A stretch of 12,420 nt of DNA from Bacillota bacterium (GCA_023391725.1 JAEWAH010000244.1:1-12420); one strand, 5' to 3'. Positions 1 through 6,239 are shown, numbered from the stretch's first letter. The notes: generated from the letters alone by a model not told the origin. Numbers and translations: made by a program.

Positions 1-748
1 GGGCAAACACAACCTGGGCATAGGGAACGCCCTGGGCATTGGGCTTCAAAATGCCTACCTTTTCCACCACGGCGTCACCCAGGGGGATGCTGTTTTGACT
101 GATCCGGGCGCGCATACCCTCTTTGATCTGCTGGGCATCCCGGGAACTCACCTGGGCGCGCACCTCCGATTCCATCTGGGAAAGCACAGCGCCGGGGCTG
201 CCTGGCAGCAGCAATTCCCCTTCCCGGGCCAGCACCTGCAGCACCTGCCCATCCTTGTAGGCGCGCATAGTAAGCCCCTCGATCTCATAGGTCAGGGTCT
301 GTATCTGGGCTTGCAGTTCCGCCTGGGTGCTGTCATTGGAAGGAAGGCTCTGTGCTGCCAGCGCCTCCGCCCGGGAGGGGCCAAAGGCTTCGCTGACTTT
401 TTCCTTAAAGGCAGTCTGGGCAGACTCCGCCTTTTCCAGCGCCTGCATAGCGCCTTGAAGCTGCGCCTGAAGCCGCGTGTCTTCCAGACGGAAGATGGGC
501 TGTCCCGCCGTCACGGCCTGCCCTTCCTTCACATAGACCTGGGCCACCACGCCGCCCTGGGGATGGGCGCTGTAGTACTCGCCCTTGCTGGCCGCCGTCC
601 CCGTGACAGATATGGTGGTTTGAACGCTGCCCTGAGTCACCCGCACGGTCTTGACCGTTTCCCACCGTTCCACCGGCCAAGTCCACAAGGCCGCCACGGT
701 CAGCGCCGTGATCGCCGTCATAAAAAAGGACGCCGTTGATTTACGCAT
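1..748 (-). CDS. HlyD/MacA-type efflux periplasmic-adaptor-like protein (3' end outside window)
   Basis: The minus frame starts at ATG 748-746 and stays open for 249 codons to the window edge, so the C-terminus is missing. A short basic N-terminus (MRKS) and one hydrophobic stretch (residues about 8-24) look like a membrane anchor. Residues about 58-90, including GGVVAQVYVKEGQAVTAGQ, form the first half of a biotinyl/lipoyl-like domain. A helical, Gln/Glu/Ala-rich section (about 90-155) resembles the short adaptor hairpin. The second lipoyl half follows (about 160-190), then the start of a beta-barrel. This order is that of membrane-fusion proteins working with ABC exporters of the MacAB or LolCDE-like type; in a Gram-positive it would sit outside the membrane and couple to an ABC permease, presumably encoded beyond position 1. 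GGGAGG lies 13 nt before the ATG, which is rather far. A long leader with possible RNA structure precedes it. The substrate cannot be inferred. Confidence 0.85.
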   Translation of the reverse strand, partial: MRKSTASFFMTAITALTVAALWTWPVERWETVKTVRVTQGSVQTTISVTGTAASKGEYYSAHPQGGVVAQVYVKEGQAVTAGQPIFRLEDTRLQAQLQGAMQALEKAESAQTAFKEKVSEAFGPSRAEALAAQSLPSNDSTQAELQAQIQTLTYEIEGLTMRAYKDGQVLQVLAREGELLLPGSPGAVLSQMESEVRAQVSSRDAQQIKEGMRARISQNSIPLGDAVVEKVGILKPNAQGVPYAQVVFA

Positions 749-754
749 CTTTAT

Positions 755-798
755 CTGCCCGCCTCCCAGCATTCCGCAGTGCTATTTTGGCTGGGCAG
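755..798 (-). promoter_or_regulatory. Possible SD-sequestering hairpin before the efflux adaptor gene
   Basis: On the minus strand the 5' arm CTGCCCAGC (798-790) can pair with GCTGGG (770-765) or, alternatively, with GGGCAG (760-755) just before the ATG at 748. The first option covers the GGGAGG that serves as ribosome binding site, so the two pairings would differ in how far they expose it. The pairing is seen directly; any role in translation is inference. Confidence 0.3.
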
Positions 799-850
799 AG
801 ACCAAATAACCCAGGGGGAAAACGGAAATTTCATCCTTCGCAGATAAAGA

Positions 851-896
851 CAAAACCCGCTTTTGCAGTTACGCCATCTGCAAAAAACGGGTTTTG
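851..896 (-). terminator. 17-bp inverted repeat, terminator-like, possible attenuator in the adaptor leader
   Basis: Arms at 851-868 and 878-896 are complementary over 9 bp (CAAAACCCG / CGGGTTTTG) and 8 bp (TTTTGCAG / CTGCAAAA), separated by a one-against-two-base internal mismatch, with a 9-nt loop. Read on the minus strand, the stem ends in GGGTTTTG and is followed by TCTTTAT, a moderately U-rich tail. It could end minus-strand transcripts just before the efflux adaptor gene, or act from both sides. No gene upstream obviously needs a terminator here, so leader attenuation is a reasonable alternative. An operator for a regulator cannot be excluded. Confidence 0.45.
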
Positions 897-910
897 CCTG
901 TATGGAGGAT

Positions 911-978
911 AGGGAGGTTGGCATTCCGAAGAATGCCTGAAGATAGGAGTTGCATCCGGGGGCGGTGGCTTGCTCCCT
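911..978 (-). promoter_or_regulatory. Putative structured RNA leader with UUCG-capped hairpin
   Basis: On the minus strand GGCATTC-TTCG-GAATGCC (937-920) is a perfect 7-bp hairpin closed by a C(UUCG)G tetraloop, a hallmark of RNA rather than DNA structure. It is enclosed by AGGGAG (978-973) and CTCCCT (916-911), which can form an outer 6-bp stem. A terminator-like stem (896-851) follows, and then the efflux adaptor start at 748. I tried to match this to common riboswitch signatures (SAM, TPP, glycine, cobalamin, T-box, guanidine, fluoride) and recognised none. The pairings are seen; transcription and function are inferred. Confidence 0.3.
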
Positions 979-1169
979 GACTGCAAAATGATTGTATCAA
1001 GGGAATGTGAATTTCATTTGAACGATATATGAACTTATCAAAAAAACGCTTTTCTTTCCCTGATTTTCCAAAGTGCTGTGAGCGCTGAAAAGAAACTGCT
1101 CAAGTTGGCAGAAGATTGATTGATATCGCCCTCAAATCATCCAAGCATGTATTCGGAGGTCTTACCCTT

Positions 1170-1426
1170 CCTCGGGTAAACGATGATTTAGTGGGTTGTA
1201 AGCGTAAAAGACTGGGCGGAAAGGAGAGCCTTCAAAGGCTTCCCCTTGAGGGGAAGCTGTCGCCCGCAGGCGACTGAAGAAGAGGTGTAATAATTAAGCG
1301 GTGCGCCACCTCTTCCGGCGCTGGCGCGCCACCTTCCCCTCAAGGGGTTTGGTTGTGTGATTTCATTTAACTGAAAACAGCGGCATAAATGCAACACCGC
1401 GCATCTAAATCATCGTTTACTCAAGG
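1170..1426. repeat. MITE-like element with 22-bp terminal inverted repeats
   Basis: GTAAACGATGATTTAG (1176-1191) is the exact reverse complement of CTAAATCATCGTTTAC (1405-1420). The match extends outward to 1170 and 1426 with 2 mismatches, giving 20 of 22 paired positions. The 257-bp interior holds a palindromic repeat (1236-1351) and no credible gene; a 69-codon frame across it follows the palindromes and is not a gene. No short target duplication abuts the ends, although ATTGATATC occurs outside both sides (1119-1127 and 1448-1456). This occupies much of the gene-free stretch 749-1492; the remaining part, 1000-1169, is AT-rich and shows nothing I can name. Confidence 0.6.
1236..1351. repeat. 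Intergenic palindromic repeat, type 1 (intact copy)
   Basis: The left half has a CCCCTTGAGGGG palindrome, then CGCCCGCAGGCG, then GAAGAGGTG. The right half runs CACCTCTTC, a GC-rich middle, then CCCCTCAAGGGG, so the halves pair with each other as well as being palindromic internally. The same unit recurs in broken form at 7691-7950. Such units are common between genes of gut Clostridia, as I recall. It probably has no protein product. Confidence 0.7.
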
Positions 1427-1456
1427 CAAGCAAAGAAAACCGCCTTTATTGATATC

Positions 1457-1485
1457 AAAAAAACCGGCCCTCGGCCGGCTTTCTT
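1457..1485 (-). terminator. Rho-independent terminator of the alr-coaD gene string
   Basis: On the minus strand CCGGCC-GAG-GGCCGG (1478-1464), preceded by AAG, is followed directly by a run of seven T (1463-1457). It lies 8 nt beyond the stop codon of the coiled-coil gene (1493), so it ends the string of genes running from 6162 to 1493. Confidence 0.9.
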
Positions 1486-1492
1486 AACCATT

Positions 1493-2110
1493 TTACCTTT
1501 GCGCCTGTATGTCCTGCCTCGTCCTTCTCAGGCCCTGGATCTTCTCGGAAAGCATCTTATCGGTCTCATCCAGCAGCGAGTCCAGGTAATTGAACATATC
1601 CTGGCGCAGGGCCTCCATCTCCTCCTGGGTGCCCTGGCGCAGCTCGTCTGCCTCCGCCTGGGCCCGGGCAACGATCTCCTCCTCGCCGACCAATTGGATG
1701 GCGTGCTGCTCGGCCTCTTCTTCGATCTCCTTGGCCCGGCGCTGGGCATCTAAAAGGATGCGGTTGGCCTGCTCGTTGCTCGTATGGTAGAGTTCATCCG
1801 CCTTCATCTGGGCGTTGGTAGTAGTCAGCTGGGCGGAACGCACGGCCTCATCCACCGTCTGGCGGGCCTTGGCATTGGCCTCTGCCACGGTGCTTTCTGC
1901 CCGGGTCCGTGCTTCGCCGATGATCCTGGCTTCATTCTGGATGATGCTGGCGGCCCTGTTGATGTCACCTGGCAGCTCGTCCACCAGGCTTTGAAGCAAT
2001 TCCCGCATCTTGTTCCTATCCACCATATACAGGTTGGTCATGGGGATCTTGGAACTGTTCATCAGCAGGCTTTCCATTTGGTCGATGATTTCCCTTGTGC
2101 GCTGGTCCAT
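1493..2110 (-). CDS. Coiled-coil 'ATPase-like' protein of the coaD neighbourhood, function unknown
   Basis: A 205-residue protein. Residues 1-50 form a small N-terminal region (IIDQMESLL...IPMTNLYMVDRNKM...LVDELP) followed by almost unbroken Ala/Glu/Arg/Gln-rich helix (about 55-200) predicted as a long coiled coil. Proteins of this build are regularly found next to coaD in Clostridia and are often labelled ATPase or V-type ATPase subunit by resemblance to subunit E/H helices. No Walker motif is visible, so ATPase activity is not supported. ATG 2110 is chosen because AAAGGAGG lies 8 nt upstream and the pattern begins there; a longer frame to 2209 would overlap coaD. It begins 25 nt after the coaD stop and is the last gene before the terminator. 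There is no signal peptide, so it is cytoplasmic. A DivIVA-like scaffold role is possible but unproven. Confidence 0.8.
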   Translation of the reverse strand: MDQRTREIIDQMESLLMNSSKIPMTNLYMVDRNKMRELLQSLVDELPGDINRAASIIQNEARIIGEARTRAESTVAEANAKARQTVDEAVRSAQLTTTNAQMKADELYHTSNEQANRILLDAQRRAKEIEEEAEQHAIQLVGEEEIVARAQAEADELRQGTQEEMEALRQDMFNYLDSLLDETDKMLSEKIQGLRRTRQDIQAQR

Positions 2111-2135
2111 GTTTTGACCCTCCTTTACGCCGGGA

Positions 2136-2630
2136 TCAGTCCGCCTTCTTGCGGGGTATCTTCTCGTAGATGTCTTGTAAAATAGCAGCGGGGACCAGGG
2201 ACGATACATCGCCGCCGAAGGAGGCGACTTCCCTGACAGCGCTGGAGCTGATGTAGCCGTATTGCGGGCCGGTCATCATGAACAGCGTCTCCATCTCGGG
2301 AGAAATCTGATGGTTCACCTGGGCCATCTGAAATTCACTTTCAAAGTCGCTTACAGCCCGAAGCCCCCGGATCACCACCATGGCATTTCTTTCCCTCATA
2401 TAATTTACCAAAAGACCCTCAAAACAATCCACTTCTACATTGGGAATCTCTCTGCACACTTTTTGAAGCATTTCCAGCCGCTTTTCCATAGGGAACCAGC
2501 CCAGCTTGTTGGGGTTGCGCAAGAGCGCTACCACCACCTTGGGGAAGATGGCCGACGCGCGGCGGATGATATCCACATGCCCCAGGGTAATGGGGTCAAA
2601 GCTGCCGGGATATACGCATATCCGCTCCAT
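2136..2630 (-). CDS. coaD: Phosphopantetheine adenylyltransferase (CoaD)
   Basis: Catalyses the fourth step of coenzyme A synthesis, joining AMP from ATP to 4'-phosphopantetheine to give dephospho-CoA, in the cytoplasm. The protein has 164 residues, normal for the family. The nucleotidyltransferase TxGH motif is T15-H18 (PITLGH) after the usual VYPGSFDP opening. The substrate-binding RGLRAVSDFESEFQMA lies at 88-103, and ISSSAVRE (127-134) is the second signature, with Ser where Thr is commoner. ATG 2630-2628 is the likely start: AAAGGAGG sits 7 nt upstream and it overlaps the rsmD stop as TGATG. A TTG one codon earlier is less likely. The rsmD-coaD pair is a common bacterial arrangement. Its product, CoA, is a substrate of the PaaK ligases encoded upstream, though this may be coincidence. 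Confidence 0.97.
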   Translation of the reverse strand: MERICVYPGSFDPITLGHVDIIRRASAIFPKVVVALLRNPNKLGWFPMEKRLEMLQKVCREIPNVEVDCFEGLLVNYMRERNAMVVIRGLRAVSDFESEFQMAQVNHQISPEMETLFMMTGPQYGYISSSAVREVASFGGDVSSLVPAAILQDIYEKIPRKKAD

Positions 2631-3193
2631 CAATCCGCCTCCTTTGCACTAAGGGTAACAAACGTGATGCCGGTGCTGCCGTAGCGCCGCAGGTCCGAGG
2701 CGCGCAAGCCCGTGTCCAAGCGGGGCGGCGTTCCCCAGGCATGCTCTACAATCAGTTTAGCGCAAGGGGCAAGGATGCCTTTTTCAAGTAGATACCGGCA
2801 CATTTCCCCTGTATCGGTCAATTTGTAGGGCGGATCCAGAAACACCAGATCAAACACTGCCTTTTGCCTGGCCAGCTGATCCGCCGCCGCCCGCCAGTCC
2901 GCCTGGATTACCGTGGCTTTTGGGGAAAACCCCAGCCTATCAATGTTCCCCTGGATGATCTTTGCCGCCTCCCGGGAATTATCCACCATCACGGCGGAAG
3001 ATGCCCCGCGGCTTAGCGCCTCCAGCGCCAGCGCCCCGCTGCCCGCGAACAGGTCCAGCACCGCCCCGTCCTCTATTTCCCACTGGAGAATATTGAACAG
3101 GGATTCCCGCACCTTGTCCTGGGTGGGCCTTGTATCCATGCCACGGGGGGCGTCGATCAGCCTGGAGCGGGCTGTACCGCCAATAATCCGCAC
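2630..3193 (-). CDS. rsmD: 16S rRNA (guanine966-N2)-methyltransferase (RsmD)
   Basis: Methylates N2 of G966 of 16S rRNA using S-adenosylmethionine. The 187-residue length is typical. It opens with the family-characteristic RIIGGTARSR. TRPT (21-24) and VRESLFNIL follow; the SAM-binding motif I is VLDLFAGSGALALEALSRGA (45-64); and the catalytic DPPY is at 120-123 (VFLDPPY). Start: GTG 3193-3191 with GGAGG 5 nt upstream, which gives the usual N-terminus. It lies 13 nt after the preceding membrane-protein gene and overlaps coaD by one base. Housekeeping gene with nothing unusual apart from the GTG start. Confidence 0.96.
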   Translation of the reverse strand: MRIIGGTARSRLIDAPRGMDTRPTQDKVRESLFNILQWEIEDGAVLDLFAGSGALALEALSRGASSAVMVDNSREAAKIIQGNIDRLGFSPKATVIQADWRAAADQLARQKAVFDLVFLDPPYKLTDTGEMCRYLLEKGILAPCAKLIVEHAWGTPPRLDTGLRASDLRRYGSTGITFVTLSAKEAD

Positions 3194-3206
3194 AAGTTCC
3201 TCCAGT

Positions 3207-4013
3207 TTATATCAGCTGCTCGGGGCCTTTTTGCTGCCGCCGCTGCTGCTCCTTTTTGTCCTTGCTCTTTTTCTTGCGTTTGCTTTGAGCGATGCTGGTA
3301 TGTACCCTGGCCCGCATTTCCTTGCCGCGCAGATACCCCAAAGCGTAGCCGCCTGGGATCAAAAGGACCAGAATCGGGGCCAGCCGCTGGACCACAAGCA
3401 CCGCAGCGGCGTTTCCGGCGCCCGCCATGCTTATATAGGGCAGGATCATCAGCCGAGAGGCCAGCTGGATAATATCGAGTACGCCAAAGGCCGTAGATGC
3501 TTGATAATAGCTCAGGGCACTCCCGATCTCCCCCTGGCGCTGGTAGACGCTCAGCCAGCCGGGCAGCGCTCCCAGGCTGTAAGTCGCAATCTGGGCCGTT
3601 GCAGCCGATACAAGGGTCAGGAGCACGAAAGGCGATGCGCCAAGGAATGCGGTCACCAGGCCCTTCAATGGATGAAAGCTCCGCGCGCGCTCGGAATCAG
3701 GCACAGGCTTCCCTTCCTGATTTCGCTGATAAATGATCTCACCAAACGCCGCGTCCGCTTCCCCCTGGGTCGCGCCGGACATGTATAAAAGCCCTCCGCA
3801 CATCAAAACCAGCGCTCCATTGGCCAGCAGGCGAAGGAACAGGTTCTCGATGATCAAAAGCGAACCAAATACCAGATAGACGAAAACAGTCACCAGTATG
3901 CTGCCGGCCACACGCAAAGCACGCTTTGCCGTAGTGCCGTCCAGCGTACTCCCTGTGAGCAGGGGCTTGGTCACAATTTTGGGTTTCTTTTTCCCGGAAG
4001 CGCTCCCTTGCAT
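3207..4013 (-). CDS. Uncharacterised multi-pass membrane protein with basic C-terminal tail
   Basis: A 268-residue protein I do not recognise. After a basic, Lys-rich N-terminus (residues 1-32) there are about five hydrophobic segments: 34-56, 60-80, 117-142, about 178-196 and 203-226. A soluble loop (about 80-116) with many acidic and basic residues separates the second and third. The C-terminal 40 residues (227-268) are strongly basic and Gln-rich (KRKKKSKDKKEQQRRQQK), which places that tail in the cytoplasm by the positive-inside rule and might contact nucleic acid or ribosome. Start ATG 4013 has AAAGGGGA upstream. It is 14 nt after the folate cyclo-ligase gene and 13 nt before rsmD, so it is co-transcribed with them. 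It is not an obvious transporter; a YIP1-like or small permease-like fold is possible but unsupported. Confidence 0.75.
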   Translation of the reverse strand: MQGSASGKKKPKIVTKPLLTGSTLDGTTAKRALRVAGSILVTVFVYLVFGSLLIIENLFLRLLANGALVLMCGGLLYMSGATQGEADAAFGEIIYQRNQEGKPVPDSERARSFHPLKGLVTAFLGASPFVLLTLVSAATAQIATYSLGALPGWLSVYQRQGEIGSALSYYQASTAFGVLDIIQLASRLMILPYISMAGAGNAAAVLVVQRLAPILVLLIPGGYALGYLRGKEMRARVHTSIAQSKRKKKSKDKKEQQRRQQKGPEQLI

Positions 4014-4027
4014 GCAAACAGTCCCCT

Positions 4028-4612
4028 TTATCGTTCTTGTGGTTCTTGCAGCATCGTCTTTACGATGCCATCACCTGTGACAATCCATTGTACCAAATAA
4101 TCCCGCTCCCCGCAAGGGACAGAAGGGACCACCTGCCGGGAGAGCACTAGGGCCGCAAGCGGGCAGCTTGTCTTGGGAAGATATCTGTCATAATACCCAC
4201 CCCCCTGGCCCAGGCGTCGGCCATATTGATCCACCGCCAGGGCAGGGATCAAAAGAAGATCAATACCTTCCGGGGGGATAACCTGCGCGTCTTCCTCCGG
4301 CTCCAAAATGCTTAACCTGCCCGGATGCAAAAAAGCCGGGTCTTTTACCCGGCAAAAATCCATGATCCCTTTCCCCCGGGTCTTGGGCAGGGCCAACGTT
4401 TTGCCCGTCTCAAGGATCAGCTTCAATACCGGCTGGGTATCGATCTCCCGGCTAAGGGAGGCATAGCAGGCAACCGTCCCGGCGCTTTGGAATAAGGGCC
4501 AGCTTGCAAGATGCTCCGCTGCCGCCGCGCCTTCCGTCAGCCGCTCCGTAAGCGGCTCGGGCCATTCCCGAATCGCCTTTCGCAAAAGCGCCTTTTCATC
4601 ATCCATCCACAT
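4028..4612 (-). CDS. 5-formyltetrahydrofolate cyclo-ligase family protein
   Basis: Converts 5-formyl-THF to 5,10-methenyl-THF with ATP, recycling an inhibitory folate in the cytoplasm. The protein has 194 residues, usual for the family. Seen: N-terminal helix with KALLRKAIRE (7-16), YASLSREIDT (50-59), an LALPK strand (73-77), and the family signature IPALAVDQYGRRLGQGGG (122-139) leading into GGGYYDRYL (137-145), the ATP/folate-binding loop. Start: ATG 4612 has AGGAG 8 nt upstream, giving MWMDDE; ATG 4606 would be 14 nt from it. It overlaps the alr 3' end by 14 nt, so translation is probably coupled. A longer frame to 4756 lies inside alr and is rejected. Homologues sit in many different gene neighbourhoods. 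Confidence 0.92.
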   Translation of the reverse strand: MWMDDEKALLRKAIREWPEPLTERLTEGAAAAEHLASWPLFQSAGTVACYASLSREIDTQPVLKLILETGKTLALPKTRGKGIMDFCRVKDPAFLHPGRLSILEPEEDAQVIPPEGIDLLLIPALAVDQYGRRLGQGGGYYDRYLPKTSCPLAALVLSRQVVPSVPCGERDYLVQWIVTGDGIVKTMLQEPQER

Positions 4613-5708
4613 GTTCAAATCTCCTGGGCACACGCTCCGTGGAGGCCAGAAGCACCTCATAGCTGATGGTGCCAGCCCACTGGCCCATTTCATCCGCAGT
4701 AATGATATTATCTCCCTGCTTGCCCAACAGCACAACCTCCGAGCCGGGGAGAGCACCCGGGATCTTGGTCACATCCACCATGGTCTGGTCCATGCACACC
4801 CGGCCCAGGATGGGGGCAAGCTGCCCGTCCACCAGCATCTTGCCTCTGTTGGAAAGCATCCGGTGGTAGCCATCGCCGTAACCTACGGGGACTGTAGCCA
4901 CCCGCATGGGCGCCTCCGCCGTGAAGGTGCGGCCGTAGCTCACCGTATCCCCAGGCTGAATCTCTTTTACATGCACCACTTCCGTGATCCAGTGCATAGC
5001 CGGGCGCAAGGGGAGGCTTGTTTTCACCGGCGGGCAGCCATACAGCGCGATACCGGGGCGGACCATATCAAAATGCATTTGGGGGAAGCGCAGCGTGGCC
5101 GCGCTGTTGGCGGCGTGGCGCAGGATGTTTTGAGGGAGCAGCCCGCTGATTTTTTCAAACGCCGCGAACTGCTGATGGGTGAAGCTTGCGTCCATCCCAT
5201 CCGCGTCGGCAAAGTGGGTATATGTCCCCGTCAAACGCACCAGGGGGCATTCATGAAGCGCGCCCAGCACCTTGCGCGCTTCCGCCTCGTTCTTTACGCC
5301 GATGCGGTTCATACCCGTATCCACTTTCAGGTGGACATGGGCCTCCTTGTTTGCTCTTTGGCATTCCGCCTGAAGCCAATGAATCATTTCTGCCCGGCAC
5401 ACGGTTTGGGTGAGTTCATATTCCACCGCCGCTTGGGCCGCTTCCCGGGTGAGCGCGCCGAATACCAATATGGGGGCAGTGATCCCCGCTTCCCGGAGGG
5501 CCACCCCCTCGTCGGGCGTAGCTACGCCTAGAAAAGAGGCCCCGGCGGAGAGGGCCGCCCGGGCTGTTTGACACATACCGTGTCCATAAGCGTCCGCCTT
5601 GACAACGGCCATCACTTTCACATGCCGGTCCACCGCACCGCGAAGCGCCCGCATGTTATCCCGGATGGCGCTTAAATCTACCACCCGTTCGTTTTTCCGG
5701 TATGTCAT
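4599..5708 (-). CDS. alr: Alanine racemase
   Basis: PLP-dependent interconversion of L- and D-alanine, supplying D-Ala for peptidoglycan, in the cytoplasm. The 369-residue length is standard. The PLP-binding lysine is K37 in AVVKADAYGHG. K128 in HLKVDTGMNRIG corresponds to the carbamylated lysine of the Geobacillus enzyme, and R135 to the arginine that tunes the catalytic tyrosine. Y258 in VSYGRTF is the second catalytic base. R217 (RPGIALYG) contacts the phosphate, and MDQ (306-308) belongs to the substrate site. All key residues are present, so it should be active. ATG 5708 has AGAAGG about 9 nt upstream. It follows the ACT-domain gene by 22 nt and overlaps the folate cyclo-ligase gene. I cannot tell whether this is the only alr of the genome or a catabolic copy. 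Confidence 0.97.
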   Translation of the reverse strand: MTYRKNERVVDLSAIRDNMRALRGAVDRHVKVMAVVKADAYGHGMCQTARAALSAGASFLGVATPDEGVALREAGITAPILVFGALTREAAQAAVEYELTQTVCRAEMIHWLQAECQRANKEAHVHLKVDTGMNRIGVKNEAEARKVLGALHECPLVRLTGTYTHFADADGMDASFTHQQFAAFEKISGLLPQNILRHAANSAATLRFPQMHFDMVRPGIALYGCPPVKTSLPLRPAMHWITEVVHVKEIQPGDTVSYGRTFTAEAPMRVATVPVGYGDGYHRMLSNRGKMLVDGQLAPILGRVCMDQTMVDVTKIPGALPGSEVVLLGKQGDNIITADEMGQWAGTISYEVLLASTERVPRRFEHVDG

Positions 5709-5730
5709 GTATTACTGCCTTCTTTGAAAC

Positions 5731-6162
5731 TTATAGATGCCGGACTTCCTCCTGGGAAAGCAGGCGCACGTTATGGTCGCGGAGCACCTGGGCGGCCTTT
5801 TCGATCTCCTCCACACGGAAAATGATCAAAGCGTTCTTGCCCGCGTTGCGCACGAAGCTGTATAGGTACTCGATGCTGATGCCGCTTTCCGAGAGCATCC
5901 CCAGCACCTGGGCCAGGCCGCCGGGTTCATCCGGTACGGAGGCGGCCAGCACATCGGTTAAGCGCACGGTGTACCCAGCCTCGCGGATGAGCTTCTCCGC
6001 ACGCTCGTAATCTGCCACGATGCCCCGCAGGATCCCAAAGTGGGTGGTATCGGCAATGGACAGGGAAACCAGGTCGATCTGATGTTCCCCCAGCAGCCTG
6101 GTGAAATCCGCCAGACGGCCGGGCGTGTTCTCGATGAATACGGAAATCTGCTTGACGTACAT
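5731..6162 (-). CDS. Tandem ACT-domain protein, putative amino-acid sensor
   Basis: A 143-residue protein made of two ACT domains (about 3-70 and 72-141) and nothing else. Each carries the ligand-loop pattern: ENTPGRLADFTRLLGEHQIDL (first part 11-19) and PDEPGGLAQVLGML (77-90) followed by GISIEYLY. ACT domains bind amino acids at dimer interfaces. There is no DNA-binding or catalytic domain, so it probably acts by protein contact or is a free ligand sensor. Stand-alone tandem ACT proteins next to phenylacetate-CoA ligase are a recurrent arrangement in anaerobic Bacillota, which suggests an aromatic amino acid as ligand. ATG 6162 has AAAGGAGG 7-8 nt upstream. It sits between paaK (77-nt gap, possible own promoter) and alr (22-nt gap). 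The ligand is unknown. Confidence 0.88.
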   Translation of the reverse strand: MYVKQISVFIENTPGRLADFTRLLGEHQIDLVSLSIADTTHFGILRGIVADYERAEKLIREAGYTVRLTDVLAASVPDEPGGLAQVLGMLSESGISIEYLYSFVRNAGKNALIIFRVEEIEKAAQVLRDHNVRLLSQEEVRHL

Positions 6163-6198
6163 GCTTCCGCCTCCTTTATGCTCCCTGTTTCATCCATT

Positions 6199-6206
6199 AG
6201 TATACA
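6199..6206 (-). promoter_or_regulatory. Possible promoter for the ACT-alr-coaD gene string
   Basis: In the 77-nt gap after paaK copy 1 the minus strand carries TATACT (6204-6199), a good -10 hexamer about 37 nt before the ACT start codon. No convincing -35 lies 16-18 nt upstream. The gap shows no terminator after paaK, so read-through is also likely. Confidence 0.3.
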
Positions 6207-6239
6207 CCAAAAAACTGGCAAAGAAAACCGAAAGAAGCG

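Noticed and set aside
95..739. 214-codon plus-strand frame at the window start
   Set aside because: The opposite strand carries the HlyD-type adaptor with lipoyl-like halves, which is not listed as a closed frame only because it runs off the edge.
920..937. GGCATTC-CGAA-GAATGCC as a regulator's DNA operator
   Set aside because: Possible, but on the minus strand the loop reads UUCG closed by C-G, the classic RNA tetraloop, and it lies in a leader with other stems, so an RNA structure is the simpler reading.
1225..1351. CRISPR-like or clustered direct repeats
   Set aside because: The repeats are two inverted halves of one palindromic unit, not several direct repeats with unique spacers, and no cas genes are near.
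1188..1397. 69-codon minus-strand frame in the 749-1492 gap
   Set aside because: It runs straight through the palindromic repeat and the terminal inverted repeat, and I found no ribosome site or family resemblance.
1119..1456. ATTGATATC on both sides as a target-site duplication
   Set aside because: It lies 42 and 21 nt outside the terminal inverted repeats, and the core GATATC is itself palindromic, so a chance match is quite likely.
4028..4756. Longer start for the folate cyclo-ligase gene
   Set aside because: The extra 48 codons overlap alr deeply, have no ribosome site and lie before the family's normal N-terminus; ATG 4612 has AGGAG at 8 nt.
4611..5531. Long plus-strand open frame of 306 codons opposite alr
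   Set aside because: It is the shadow of alr on the other strand: alr has every catalytic residue, while the plus frame shows no recognisable motif and is rich in His/Arg/Gln as antisense frames of GC-rich genes are.
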